A stretch of 64,000 bases of DNA, taken from Parastagonospora avenae f. sp. tritici 18332-5 (lineage: Eukaryota; Ascomycota; Dothideomycetes; Pleosporales; Phaeosphaeriaceae). Numbering within the stretch: the stretch's first letter is position 1; every line of letters begins with the position of its first letter. The notes under the pieces were generated by a model that saw only the letters and a program-made list of their open reading frames with translations, had not been told where the DNA came from and searched no databases. The translations under genes and the position numbers were made by a program. The stretch covers positions 212,399-276,398 of the forward strand of contig JAFJTR010000037.1 of the NCBI GenBank assembly GCA_022559985.1, in the 5' to 3' direction. Shown piece by piece: positions 22,947-33,244 of this stretch.

Positions 22947-24034
22947 CTAGCAAGTGAAGCCACAGTCCATTTCCCTCTTGCCGTTGTCGTACTTGCCAAC
23001 AGAACAACGTGCCTTGTCATTTGAATCCCAGGATTGTCCTCCGTATGCAAACCTCACAGGATCAGCATCGACTGCGCCAGTCTTGACCTCAATCGTCCAG
23101 GGGAGCTTGCTGGTGACACTGGCAGTAGGTCCGCCCTTGGGGAAACGTCCAATATCGGCCTCATTATTGTCGTTAACTCTTGTCACTTCGAGTGAGTAGC
23201 CGTCCTTGGCAGGGTCTGGCTTCTGGTACTGGACAACGTGAATGCCACACCATCCTGGTGCGAACCCTTTGTTGTTTGTTGGTGCGTTGGAGTTCAATGG
23301 GCCTTCACCCTTTCCGATCTTGGGAATACCACATGTCCACCTCTTGAGTTTGGAGTCTTGAATGTATGAATTGCCCATGTCTCTGATAGGGAGTCAATAT
23401 GCGTGATGTTCTCGGTGTGACAGAAGAGAAACGGCTTACCCATGACGGCAGATGTATGGCCCTTTATTACAGGTGAATAAGCCCTGTCTTTCGCAGTCTT
23501 CGTGCTTGAGGAACTCCTCGGCGAAACCTTGTACTGGGAGTACTTTCCAGTCGTCGATATACTTGACCTGGAGTAAGGGCGTCGTCAGGCCTTCACCCTG
23601 ACCCATGCCGTTCTTCTCTGCGAAAGTGATACTGAAGTCACCAATGCGGGGGTCGTTGAAGTACTGTCGTCCGCCGACAAAGCAGACATTCCAACCAGCG
23701 CCAGCAGGGTTGTATTCTCTCACGCCGTCATTGCAATCAACCGTTGCTTTGCAGTTTGCGCCGTTCTTTGTTTCCATGCGGATCTGACACATTTGGGGGT
23801 TGTCCTTGAAGTTCCTGAATTGATTCAATGTGCTTGTACTTGAAGAAGCTGCGCAAAGACCTACCAGAGCAACGTGACATCAGGGAGAAATTCTTTAGAA
23901 ATTCCAATATACTTCAGAAGAGATTCGGCGGCATCTGGGACTGATCCCCACCCACGAGCTTCAATTGGGCTCGCTCGTACCTGTGGGCTTTGTAGCAAGA
24001 ATGCTCCCGCTGCAATTGTACCGAAGGCCTTCAT
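22947..24034 (-). CDS. Secreted cysteine-containing protein of unknown function
   Basis: Minus-strand exons 24034..23865, 23814..23440 and 23382..22947 (introns 50 and 57 nt), 326 residues. A signal peptide is visible (MKAFGTIAAGAFLLQSPQV), with likely cleavage before or after ASPIEAR; the Ala-Arg there also looks like a pro-peptide site. The mature part has about twelve Cys, spaced singly (QMCQIR, ANCKATVDC, WNVCFVG, EDCERQG, FTCNKG, WTCGIP, GWCGIHVV) and ends MDCGFTC. No transmembrane or GPI signal. I do not recognise a catalytic family. It belongs to the class of larger secreted fungal proteins that can act as effectors or as apoplastic enzymes, but function is unknown. Confidence 0.8.
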
Positions 24035-24211
24035 TGTGTTTGTGAAAGTGATTGAAAGCTGGAAAGTTTGGAAAGTTTTTGGTGTAAAGGCTTGAAGGAA
24101 GAGAGATGCTCTGTTGTTGAGTTGTGTTGCTCTGGGTCAGGATCACAGCTTCTTATACCTTTTTTTCGTTGCCCTTCCTGTGCTAATTGTTGTGTACAAT
24201 GCAGCCCTGCC

Positions 24212-24347
24212 GGCCTGGCGATGTAGCTAAGGTTGAAGGCCTGACGATGTAGTCAAAGTTGGAAGCCTGACGGTATAGCCAAGGTTGAAGGCCTGACGAT
24301 GTAGTCAAATTAACACCCTCGCCGACCTGAAGATGTACAAGTTGTAC
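24212..24347. repeat. 26-bp tandem minisatellite, four copies plus a degenerate fifth
   Basis: Direct repeat of 26 bp with consensus GGCCTGACGATGTAGTCAAG followed by GTTGAA: copies start at 24212, 24238, 24264 and 24290, and a worn copy (ACCTGAAGATGTACAAGTTG) follows near 24325. It sits 180 bp upstream of the secreted-protein start, inside its probable promoter. Confidence 0.85.
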
Positions 24348-25797
24348 TGCCCAGCCATCGGTGCTTCCGCTGTGATGCTATAAATAACACATGACCAACA
24401 ACGCCAACAACCACAACGAGACTGAGAACCACATCAAGATCAACAATCACAACAAGATCAACAGCAATAACAAGGCCGAGAACCAGATTTTCGCCCATCT
24501 CAGATATGGCTACTGATTCACGGGCGCCTCGAGCTTCAGTCACAGCACCACATCGCAGTAGGTGTTGTAAGGACGCAGCATTCTGTTGCTGTATCTCGAA
24601 TATGTCGAGGTGCGTCAACTTTCTCAGACCATACTAAGCATCATTACTTTTATGTATGTGCGCAGTGTGGTTCATATCCGATATGAACAAGCCCGATCAT
24701 TTTTCACTGCGAGAAGATGTACATGTCCCATCGAAATACCTATGACATCAGTGATGTAGAGTCGGCGCGCAACCTTAGCAGCATGGCATACATGAGGCGC
24801 CCTGCCGAGCAGCTAGTTCGATGAGGGTGCACTATTTGAATGGAAAGCGTAGATTTCTGTGATGAAACAACCGTCTACGAGGCTGTGGTTAAGCACTCCA
24901 CATGTTTTCTGCTTGGCACCCTGCATGACAAGGCATTGGTCGTGGGTGTCGGCTGTCGGCCTTTTTCCAATGCTAGCTGGTCCATAGAGCTGAATCGCGA
25001 ATCTTGGCCCGCTGCACTCCACATGTGCAAGGCGCACAGCCCTGTTGGTGTTTTTTATGAGGACAAGCAAACAAGCGCCGTGATGTGTCGCTGTCGATGT
25101 CATGATTGACTTCAGGCGAGCCGAAAGTATATGAGAGTGTGTGGCATGACTACGTTTGACAAAGTGGTTATGAAGGATAGAAAGCCTGAAGGGCGGACAG
25201 GCTGGGCAATCTTGGCAGATTCAGCCTCCTGTTGTCTATTTCGATGTCTCTGGGCATACGCAAGCCGCCGGCACTTGTGACTGGATTTCGATTATTGGTC
25301 GGCTGGCATCTTTGGTACTGCGAGCTACCTAGGTGTGTGTTAGAACCTCTTTGCTGCGGGATGAATTCACCCGTGCACGTGTTTAGATTACTGGCGACGG
25401 CGGGCTTTGCTTCATGCAGAGAGACTACAAGCTGCTGCGCCACCACGTGCCAATGTCAACCGATCAGTACTTCTGCTTGCCTGTCCATCGAGGTAGACAT
25501 TCCCAGCGCGCTGCGTCTCTGAACTTGACAAGCAACCCCTCACTTGAAGTGATTAGACGTGATTCGCATGAGAATTCAGGTACGTCCATACTTTGATCGC
25601 GCCATTCATCTCGCTTGGCGTCTCGAATGGAGGGATTTACGAAAAGGCGATGCAAGAGAGTTGTGGTGGTGATAGTGGTGTGATTGGAAGTCGTTCCTGT
25701 CCAGTGCAGCAGCATGATCCGAGGCGAGCCGCTGGTCGAGGCCGATGCCGGCTGATTAAGGTTATGTCGGAGATCACGTGCGTTTATCTCAAAGATC
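24348..25797. other. Intergenic / hapX upstream region
   Basis: About 1.45 kb. It begins with a low-complexity AAC/CAA-rich stretch (about 24390..24480). The remainder is the likely long promoter and 5' leader of the HapX-like gene. Small open frames here show no domain. Confidence 0.5.
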
Positions 25798-25806
25798 TTA
25801 TCTGAT
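25798..25806 (-). promoter_or_regulatory. SreA-type GATA site (ATCWGATAA)
   Basis: The plus strand reads TTATCTGAT, so the minus strand reads ATCAGATAA, a perfect match to the extended site of fungal SREA/SRE iron-responsive GATA repressors. It lies 43 bp before the favoured start codon of the HapX-like gene. In Aspergillus, SreA represses hapX when iron is plentiful; the site supports the same loop here. Binding is inferred. Confidence 0.6.
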
Positions 25807-25848
25807 GCAAGCTCGCTTTTCAACATGCACTCGACGTCCACCGGCATC

Positions 25849-27511
25849 ATGTCTGACGCCAGCCATACGCCCAATTCGGACAGCAACAGCTACGCCAATT
25901 CGCCTCTCGCGTCACCGCTGCCTGTGCCCGACCACGCTGCAACGCCTGCAGATACTGCGCGCCGCCGCTCCCGGAGTCAGTGCCTCTGCTGCCCGCCTCC
26001 AGGGCTCCCTCGGCTACTTTGCAGGTCGACTGACAGCTTGCACAGCACTCGTACCAAACCACGTGAAGCCCGCCGACCCGACCACGACCGCCCACGACGC
26101 CCCGCCGCTCACCACGTCCCTCGCACAGAACGCAGCCGGCCCCTCCCCCTGTGGAGGCGGCCCCGCGAGCAAGCGGCACACAATCCCCCCGCGCCCCAAG
26201 CCCGGCCGCAAGCCCGCACAGGATGAGCCCCAGACGAAGCGCAAGGCGCAGAACCGCAAGTCGCAGCAGGACTTCCGCGCCCGCAACAAGGCCAAGTTCG
26301 AGGAGCTGGCCCTCGCCGCTGAGAGCGCCCGCCAGGCCCACCGCGATGAGGTCGCCCAGATGACGATCCAGATGAACGACCTGCGCAGCCAGATCCGCCG
26401 CCTGGAGGAGATCAACCTGGGCATCATGGCCGACCGCGACTTCTACAAGCACGCCTACGAGGGGCAGGCGCGCCAGCACGACGGCCATGAGTCCAGCCCC
26501 GCCATCTTCACCTCACAGCCGCCCTCGCACTTTGCGCCCATGACGCTGACTATGGCCGCACGTGACGGCGACGACTTTGCCGACAGCGCAAGCCACCTTT
26601 GTGGCAGGTGCAGGCCCGACCGCTGTGAATGTCTCGACGAGAAGCTCGCCCTGAGCGACGCGCAGGACCCGCCCTTCATGGAGGCCGTGCCCCTGCCGCT
26701 CCGCAACGGCACCACGCCCATGCAGGATGTGCAATCGCAAGCACCCAAGACTGAGGATCCCTCTGAGCTCGAGGTCGACTTCACCACATACCGCCCTGTT
26801 CCGTCACGCGAGGAAGTCGACTTCACCATCGATGGGGAGCACCAAAGCTGCGGCTTCTGCACCCGTCCTGACAACTGCCTCTGCCGAGACGAGTCACTCC
26901 GCTCCAGCTCGACCGGCGCTCCACTCTCCACTGTCACGAGCGCCACGTCCATCTCGAGTCTCTCTGTCCCGCCCAAGGGCACTCCCGGCAGCTGTGCGGC
27001 ATGTTTGGCAGATCCCGAGCAGCAGAAGCGTTGTCAAGGCCTTGCAGCCCAGCTCAACTCGCCAACCACCATGGAGCCAAGATTCGAACCAAGCATCGAC
27101 AAGCTCGCACAAAAGTCAACCACGATTCCTGGCATTCGCTCCGTCGGCTGCTCCGAGGCCTTTGGTCTTCTCGACGGCCGAGTCTCCATGGACATGGACA
27201 GCCCAGAGTGGAGACAACTGCGGCCGCTCCAGTCTACGCACCCAGAGACTCGCAGAGATACGCTCATGTCCATGGAGCCATCGATGGAACCCGGCACATT
27301 CAGCGCCATGGAGGTCGATGTCGGCAGTATCCTTACAACCCTCCAACACAGCGGTCGGCCACTCAAGCCTCGCCCGTCAGATGGTCGTCTCGCCACCATT
27401 GTCGAAAAGGCCGAAGAACTCCGCCAGGCCTCCAACTCCCCATACACCCAGGCGCAGCATCAAAGTCAAGAGATACCCATGTCCGACTTCAACATGGACA
27501 CGACGCCTTAG
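25849..27511 (+). CDS. hapX: HapX-like bZIP iron-homeostasis regulator
   Basis: Exon 25849..25975, intron ending at 26036 (or 26045), exon to 27511; 533 residues. The CCAAT-complex (Hap4-type) binding motif TIPPRPKPGRKPAQDEP lies at about residues 91-107, directly followed by the bZIP basic region KRKAQNRKSQQDFRARNK (~110-127) and a coiled coil to ~180. Three cysteine-rich clusters follow: CGRCRPDRCECL (~231-242), CGFCTRPDNCLC (~314-325) and CAACLADPEQQKRC (~362-375), as in HapX iron sensing. HapX, with the CCAAT-binding complex, represses iron use in starvation and activates detoxification in excess. Odd points: KS replaces the usual AA in the basic region, and codons are strongly GC-biased. 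A start at 25825 is possible. The splice donor (GTCAGT) is weak, so the N-terminus is the least certain part. Confidence 0.82.
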
Positions 27512-29067
27512 CTGAGCACCGGGTTCCACTTTCCTTAGTACCACTTACGATACCCATGACCACTAATACTACCGCATGGAGGTCTTTTGGCTTGTGCGCA
27601 GGTTCGCGCACTTGCAAGTTTCTAGATATCGACGACATGGTTGAGAGTCAAGCAATGATTTTCGACAATTGTCTTCTCCAGTCACTGCTCCTTACGAAAG
27701 CAGGCGGCGGATGTTTGATAATGGCCCGCTGCAATCAGCCCCCTGTGTACATACCACTGTCTGATGTAATAAAACTTAAATGCTCTATATAATTCTTCAA
27801 CCGCTTTTATCCCGCTACAGCCTTGCACCGTTCTTCAAACTCGTTTCACGGCACGTCAAATTTGGCGAGTATCACGCTATATGCTTCGTCTCTGCACCCG
27901 TCATCCGAAAGCATCATCTCGCCTGATTTGACTCTACATTTCCGGTGCAAACGACGCAGTATAACGAATCACATCCTGTGTCGTACGTAAGCTCTGTACG
28001 GTTCCAAAGTGGCCGGAGATGGTTCGGAGCAAAGGCAGAGCGCTCATTGGTAGCGATGTCGGCTGTTATCTGACGATCTGATAAAATTCTGCACGCTAGG
28101 ACAGAATAGAGAGATTAGCTTCGTCTCGAGACGCCGAGTAGATATTCTTCAGAGATTTGCATGAGCACAGCCTGTTTTCAGAATAACTGGCATGCATATA
28201 TGTCGTGCGATACAAATCAACAAGCGCATACATGAATTGCGGAGACACCTGAGGGATATCAGAACAGATGTATGCAAACTCGCAAGTTTTGAAATCTGGG
28301 TTTGGCATGAGAGCATGCAATGCTGCTGTGAAGAACTTTCCAAAGGCAGCAGTGGTTGATCCTAGGTTTTAAGTTTTCGCAAGTACTTTTCAGTGACACA
28401 CAGGAATCCTCTGACTTGAAGAAATAAGTTTTTGAAAAGAGAACTTCGATATCAATACCTAATACATATTCGAGATCTATTTCTCTGGTTAATGCGATGA
28501 CATAAACAGTTTTTTTGCTAAAGGGGTGATTGAATGCTCTGGTGCGGTACGAGTTCAGTGTCCGCTAGCTTGCAGTGTCTCGTCCTGCTGAAGATGTAAA
28601 CCGTAACCTTGTGCTCACTCAGTGTCACGGCTTGACATCTTGAGTATATGCATAACAGTATCAAAGAAGAAGAATAGTTCACTTCATTCAATGGATCCTA
28701 CGTAACATGATCCCGATGCGTACTCAGGAAACATCACCGGTATCTAGATCATGCGAACTTTCGCACATAAATCGAAGTCAGAGAACATCAAGATCGAAAC
28801 AGTGGCAGATATCAAGAGCTTGAGAACCACATGTACGCCCATCACTTAATGATGATAACTTCTTTCGTCAACGGGTGTTTTGCTATCGATTCAATCCTCA
28901 AGCCAAAAGCTTCAAAGCTACCTCTCCGCAGTGAACTCTTGACGACCGGCATCAGGCCTTGCTCGTCTCTCATTCCTTCCACATGTTTCGCTGTTCTGTC
29001 TTCTCAGCTCTTCTACATCAAACCCTCAAATCCCAGTTCTCCCATCAATCAGAACTATCAATAGGCG
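27512..29067. other. Intergenic between hapX and tRNA-Ser, no gene seen
   Basis: About 1.55 kb, markedly AT-richer than the HapX coding region. No protein domain, RNA or repeat recognised. Confidence 0.5.
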
Positions 29068-29207
29068 GGCACCTTGGCGGAGTGGCGAGTTTTCCCTCCA
29101 CCCTCCAAGCGAACAGAGTGCTAATGTGAGCAGGTTAACGCGCTGGCCTGCTATACACAAGTGAGCTAGTTCCTTCGGGAGCGTGTGTTCGAATCACACA
29201 GGTGTCG
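29068..29207 (+). tRNA. tRNA-Ser(GCU) with two intervening sequences
   Basis: Acceptor stem 29068-29074/29200-29206 (GGCACCT with AGGTGTC, one G-U), discriminator G29207. D-stem GCG/CGC (29077-29079 with 29139-29141). Anticodon stem CTGGC (29143-29147) with GCTAG (29165-29169), anticodon GCT at 29150-29152. Long variable arm TCC-TTCG-GGA typical of serine tRNA. T-stem GTGTG/CACAC with loop TTCGAAT (29188-29194). A 10-nt intron (29154-29163) sits at the canonical site after position 37. A second, 49-bp insertion lies in the D-loop. Internal promoter: A box TGGCGGAGTGG at 29075-29085 and B box around 29187-29195. All arms pair, so this is probably a functional gene reading AGC/AGU codons. Confidence 0.88.
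29085..29133 (+). other. 49-bp insertion in the tRNA-Ser D-loop, intron-like
   Basis: Removing 29085-29133 joins GAGTG to GTTAACGC and gives exactly the canonical serine D-loop GAGTGGTTAA. The segment begins GCGAGT and ends TGCTAATGTGAGCAG, resembling a GC-AG spliceosomal intron with a CTAAT branch site. Its length equals that of nearby mRNA introns (47-60 nt). The boundary can slide by one base (29086-29134). Confidence 0.7.
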
Positions 29208-29216
29208 AGCAATTTC

Positions 29217-29221
29217 TTTTT
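29217..29221 (+). terminator. RNA polymerase III terminator (T5)
   Basis: Run of five T, preceded by TTTC, ten nucleotides after the 3' end of tRNA-Ser; the expected Pol III stop signal. Confidence 0.75.
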
Positions 29222-29384
29222 GCTGCTGGTTTGTAGTGGATGCCATGTGACTTGGTTGGAGGAGAAACATGTATTTTCACATCTGTAGAGCGACACTATG
29301 AGCAAAACTACAAACTGATTGCATTAAGTACAAAGAACAATGTTTTTTATCAGTGCAAGTCTGCATCACCAGAACTAAAAGCTA

Positions 29385-30097
29385 TTATCGTTGCATAACG
29401 AATTCTTTTGCAAACACGAACAGTCGGTGCCTTGTCCTCCACTTCCCTGCGATGAAGAATCGACCGCCTTCGAACTCTACCACCTCCGGCTCGCCCATGC
29501 CGCACTTCTCCATGACTCTTTGAGATGGCGCATTTTCATCATTAACGATAGCCCGAACGATGAGCTTCTTGTGAGGCGCCCAGAGAACAGTCGGAGTGGA
29601 CTCAAGACTCTTCAAGGCGGCTGTGATCGACTCCGTAGCGAAGCCTTGGCTCCAGGATGTGGGCAGAAACATGTAACCAACTTCCAGCGATAAATTAGTA
29701 GCAGTAGATCCATGGGTATCCCGCGGAGGAAACTTGCACTCTTCGGAGGAAAGTGTGCGCAGGGTGATCAAGCCAATAAAGCGCGTCGTTGACTCCTCGA
29801 GCAATTCGTGCACTGCGTATTCATAGCGATACACTTTTTCTTCGCCTTCGACACGAGGAGTCGCAAGCATGTGCTGCAAAGCTAACTCAGTGTCTTCGGG
29901 AGTTTTTGAAGGGCCGTGCAGACTGAGCGCATGTCAGTAGGTTAATTGAAGAAGGGTGCTGGTGAACTACAGTACCTCCACCACGAACTCTGCTCATTAC
30001 TTCGGAGCTCATGAATCCACTCGAATTCTTTACTGCCACGTTCTGCCGTCGTGATCAGCGTAAGCTTCAGACGCGGAGTATTGATTATCGAGTCCAT
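29385..30097 (-). CDS. GNAT-family N-acetyltransferase (RimJ/RimL-like)
   Basis: Exons 30097..29976 and 29922..29385 on the minus strand; intron 53 nt (GTACTG...CTCAG); 219 residues. It begins MDSIINTPRLKLTLITTAER, the strand-1 pattern of RimJ/RimL-type acetyltransferases (TPRL-L). Later features are IGLITLRTL, LEVGYMFLPTSWSQGFATES (acetyl-CoA pyrophosphate loop region) and a C-terminal NAPSQRVMEKCGM, the usual N-x-x-S-xx-xxE-K-x-G-M signature. The acceptor substrate cannot be told from sequence. This is the last ordinary-looking gene before the biosynthetic cluster. Confidence 0.85.
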
Positions 30098-30986
30098 TGC
30101 GAGGGCGCGAAGGGGAGGCGTATCCTAATGATTGGGAGGATTGCAAATCTGGAATCTCGTGCTGATGAGAGAGATACTGTAGGCACTGGAGGTGCGTATT
30201 CGTAGTCTTTCTGCATCATCTGGGAGCGGCTTTCTTATACCTCGAAAGTGGCTTCGCCAGGCACCACATCTTCGGTAACAATGCCTTTCTGCAACTGAAG
30301 GGCGCGGAACGCATGCGCCAATTACAGACAAACATGTGAGCGCAGAGAGCTCTTAATAGAGATGTGGACGCTTTCAGGGCGTCCCGAAGCCCGACGTCGC
30401 TTGACAGCTAACCCCGATTCCGATTCCGAACTACCGATGACATTGCTTTGCCCGCGGCATCTCACCTGCACAACCACTCGTGTATCAATACCTTCCTTTC
30501 CGCCTCACTCCACCGAGCAGCAGTAAGTTGAGACCTGCTTTTGACTTCTTCGTGGCGCATGTGTGGTACCGACATCTTCAAATGCCCCAGATACATCGTT
30601 GTTTGCCAGCAGCTGTGCGGTGAATCTATTCGTATCAAATCTCAAGAACCGGCAAGATTTAGCTCACTGGGCGCAACTTCCATCATGAGATGTCTTGGAC
30701 ACCAAAGCCATGTAAAGACTCGAACGTAAGCTAGATTGGCACTTACCATGTGAACAAATTTTTATGGTACCTCATCTGGCGAGGACCAGATTTTAACTTT
30801 CCATGATTTCTTATCCATGTTGAATTTGCCTTGGTTATGGAGTTTCTTTGAAGTAAAAGCTAATGATATTACAAGAGAACTCTAATAAGTAGTTCCAAAG
30901 TTATCAAGCTCTAGGTTGTTGATTTCCTTAGCAAAAGCAAAAGTTCAGCGAAGCTCTGTCTCCGACCAACCCGTGAGGTACGTTAC
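30098..30986. other. Intergenic, left border of the cluster
   Basis: About 890 bp with no gene seen; AT content rises after 30720. It separates the acetyltransferase promoter from the 3' end of the FAD monooxygenase. Confidence 0.5.
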
Positions 30987-32511
30987 TCAGGACCAATCAC
31001 CTTCAAGTACAAGCCTCTCTCCTCTTTCCGATGCGGCAAGAAGCTCCTGAATTGTCCAAGGCTTGTACTTGTACCCAGGGGGAAAGTTGGTATTCACGAA
31101 AGGAGTTCCGCTAACAAGGTGGCTAGCAGCAGCGTCGTACATGTCGTAGGCATACTGTTCGGGATCATGGTTTCGCATCCACTCCTTTACCTTCCCCGGC
31201 GACTTGCCTGGATCCTCTCCTAATGCCTTCCAATCAGTCTTATGTAGACGCTCGCGGTTTTCAAACCCCTGGAGCTGGGCGCAGGCAACACGCTCGAAGC
31301 GAAGAAGGTTGTAAATGCGGCAGGCAAGCGGTATGTCTTCTTTCCCTCCGCCGCGTTGGAAGGCGATGTGGAGGCAAGCAGCCAGCGTATAGCCATCTTC
31401 CATGGCCATGGCGGCTCCGCTTCCAGATGTAGGGAGGAAGGCGTGGGCGGCATCACCTACTTGGGCAACACGACCAAGTGGCGAGACCATCTTCGGCTGT
31501 GGATTGCGCCACATCAGCTTCCAGTCGACAGCTTTGCCCCCTGGAGTGGCCTTGATCAGCTCCGAATAGAAAGGCGCCCAGTCTTTGATATATGGCAAAG
31601 CGTTCTCAACTGGTGCGTTCTGGACCCAGGCTTCCTCGGCACTCCCATTATCCTGCTCTGTAAGTTAGCTATATATCAATTTGACTAAAGAAGAGCACGA
31701 GATAGTTTACCTTATGAGTCAACGTCCAGAACACAGTCTTCTCGGTCTTCCCAAACACACCATGTACATCGGGCCCAAAATAGATCCCCATATAAGTTTT
31801 ATGTTCACCGAACTCTTTTGAGATGATTGGATTCTCCAGCGCGGGCCCGGCTGGGAAGCTCACTCGATACAGCGCAAAGCCACTGCTAATGGCTCCCTCC
31901 TTGCTCCCAGTGATAAGCCTCCACGATGTCGTACCCACTCCATCAGCCGCAACAATAAGATCGGCTTCCAGTACTTTACCATTACTAAGTATCGCCCCGC
32001 CAGTTGCACTGCTTTCATGATACTCCTCCACAGTGGCGTTGAACTCCACTGAGATTCCAATGTCAATCGTGTAGTTGAAGAGGACTTCGTGGAATTCGCT
32101 GCGGTTGATAGGAAGAGCCTGGTCGCCCTCTGGTCCCAATGGGACGTTGCCTACGAAGGTCCCATCGTACTTTTTCAGGACACTGACTGGTTCGTACGCT
32201 AATGGAGATAGTCGCTCCATAAAACCAGGCCATTTTTTGGGTGAACGCAGGGCCGAAGCCTGGAGCACAACCAGATCTCCTAATTTACAATCAGCATTAC
32301 GGTACGTTTACATCAGTCGAATGATGAGAACCAGAATGGCCAAACATAACTTACCAAGCTCAGAAAGACCGGGCCGGCGCTCGACAACTTGAACATCATG
32401 GCCTTTCCGGTACGCCTCGATAGCAAAACAGAGGCCACCTATTCCACCCCCGATCACAAGGATAGAAAGACCAGTCTCCGGAGAGCGTTCGAAGTCAATC
32501 TTACTAGTCAT
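30987..32511 (-). CDS. FAD-dependent monooxygenase (salicylate-hydroxylase-like), cluster gene
   Basis: Minus-strand exons 32511..32355, 32279..31711 and 31652..30987 (introns 75 and 58 nt), 463 residues. The Rossmann FAD motif is GGGIGGLCFAIEAYRKGHDV near residue 20, with the E-R-R end of strand 2 (QVVERRPGLSELG). The middle motif is VAADGVGTTSWR and the second FAD motif GDAAHAFLPTSGSGAAMAMEDG. This is a single-component class A flavin monooxygenase (PF01494) using NAD(P)H and O2. Such enzymes hydroxylate or epoxidise polyketide products in fungal clusters; its position beside the trans-enoyl reductase supports membership, but its substrate is unknown. The third-exon acceptor (AGAGCAG) was chosen because it keeps frame. 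Confidence 0.85.
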
Positions 32512-33244
32512 GTTGGGAAACGTGTAGTGTTCGTCAGTGTGTTCTCGGCTGGGACGTCAAGCTTATTGAGTGAGCCCAGCACGAATAAAAGCATATATCA
32601 AGGGATGTAGTAGGGGAACACCGTTCTTATACCTCTTTGCAGGCGATTATAATTAAAGACGGAATTACGGTGTCCGAGAAGTATCCTAGTTCACTTGCAA
32701 GTATAGTACTGCACCTTAACAGCTTCAATGGGACAAAACAGCCTTGGCGTAGATCCATTTCAGAAATTCTAGGCTACCACTAGAAGAACCAAAGAATATT
32801 AAAAGATCACTAAGGATTCGAATGATTGAAGTACTGCAAATGTTTGTTTTCACCCAGATTGATTCAGTGATTGTGCTGTTGGCGTGGGTTGAGTGGATGC
32901 CAAGTGTCCCACCGGAGGTGTTAAGGTGCAGTAACTTAAACGTCGCATTCTACTACTAAGTCTCCGAAGATCGATCGCCTTCCGAGCGAGTACCAAGGGC
33001 CGATAGGGATTACGGGTACTGCTTGTCCCGGTCTGGGCAAGGAGCGACAAGGCGGCCTGACACTGAGTACGGACTAAAATTCGTCCGCGTCCTGTGCAAC
33101 GTATATGATGAGCATAAGGGCCAGATCACCGACTCGGTCACTCTGTCCAAACGGGCGAGGTTCTCTATACGATAATCTATATAATCAAATTTGATGAGGT
33201 TTTGATACACAATAGATTACTAAGACAGGTTTCAAGACATGTCT
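32512..33244. other. Intergenic between FAD monooxygenase and enoyl reductase
   Basis: About 730 bp: the promoter of the monooxygenase and the 3' region of the enoyl reductase, both minus-strand. No gene or repeat recognised. Confidence 0.5.

Noticed and set aside
24212..24347. CRISPR-like array
   Set aside because: Units are directly abutting without unique spacers, in a eukaryotic genome; it is a minisatellite.
25778..26035. Alternative N-terminus of the HapX-like protein in the downstream frame
   Set aside because: Its residues look like a translated intron plus wrong-frame DNA, whereas the other frame gives a low-complexity Ser/Pro/Asn leader typical of transcription factors and joins through an intron in phase.
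25847..26488. 213-codon minus-strand frame rich in Leu/Gly/Val
   Set aside because: Antisense of the GC-rich bZIP coding region, where stops are rare on both strands.
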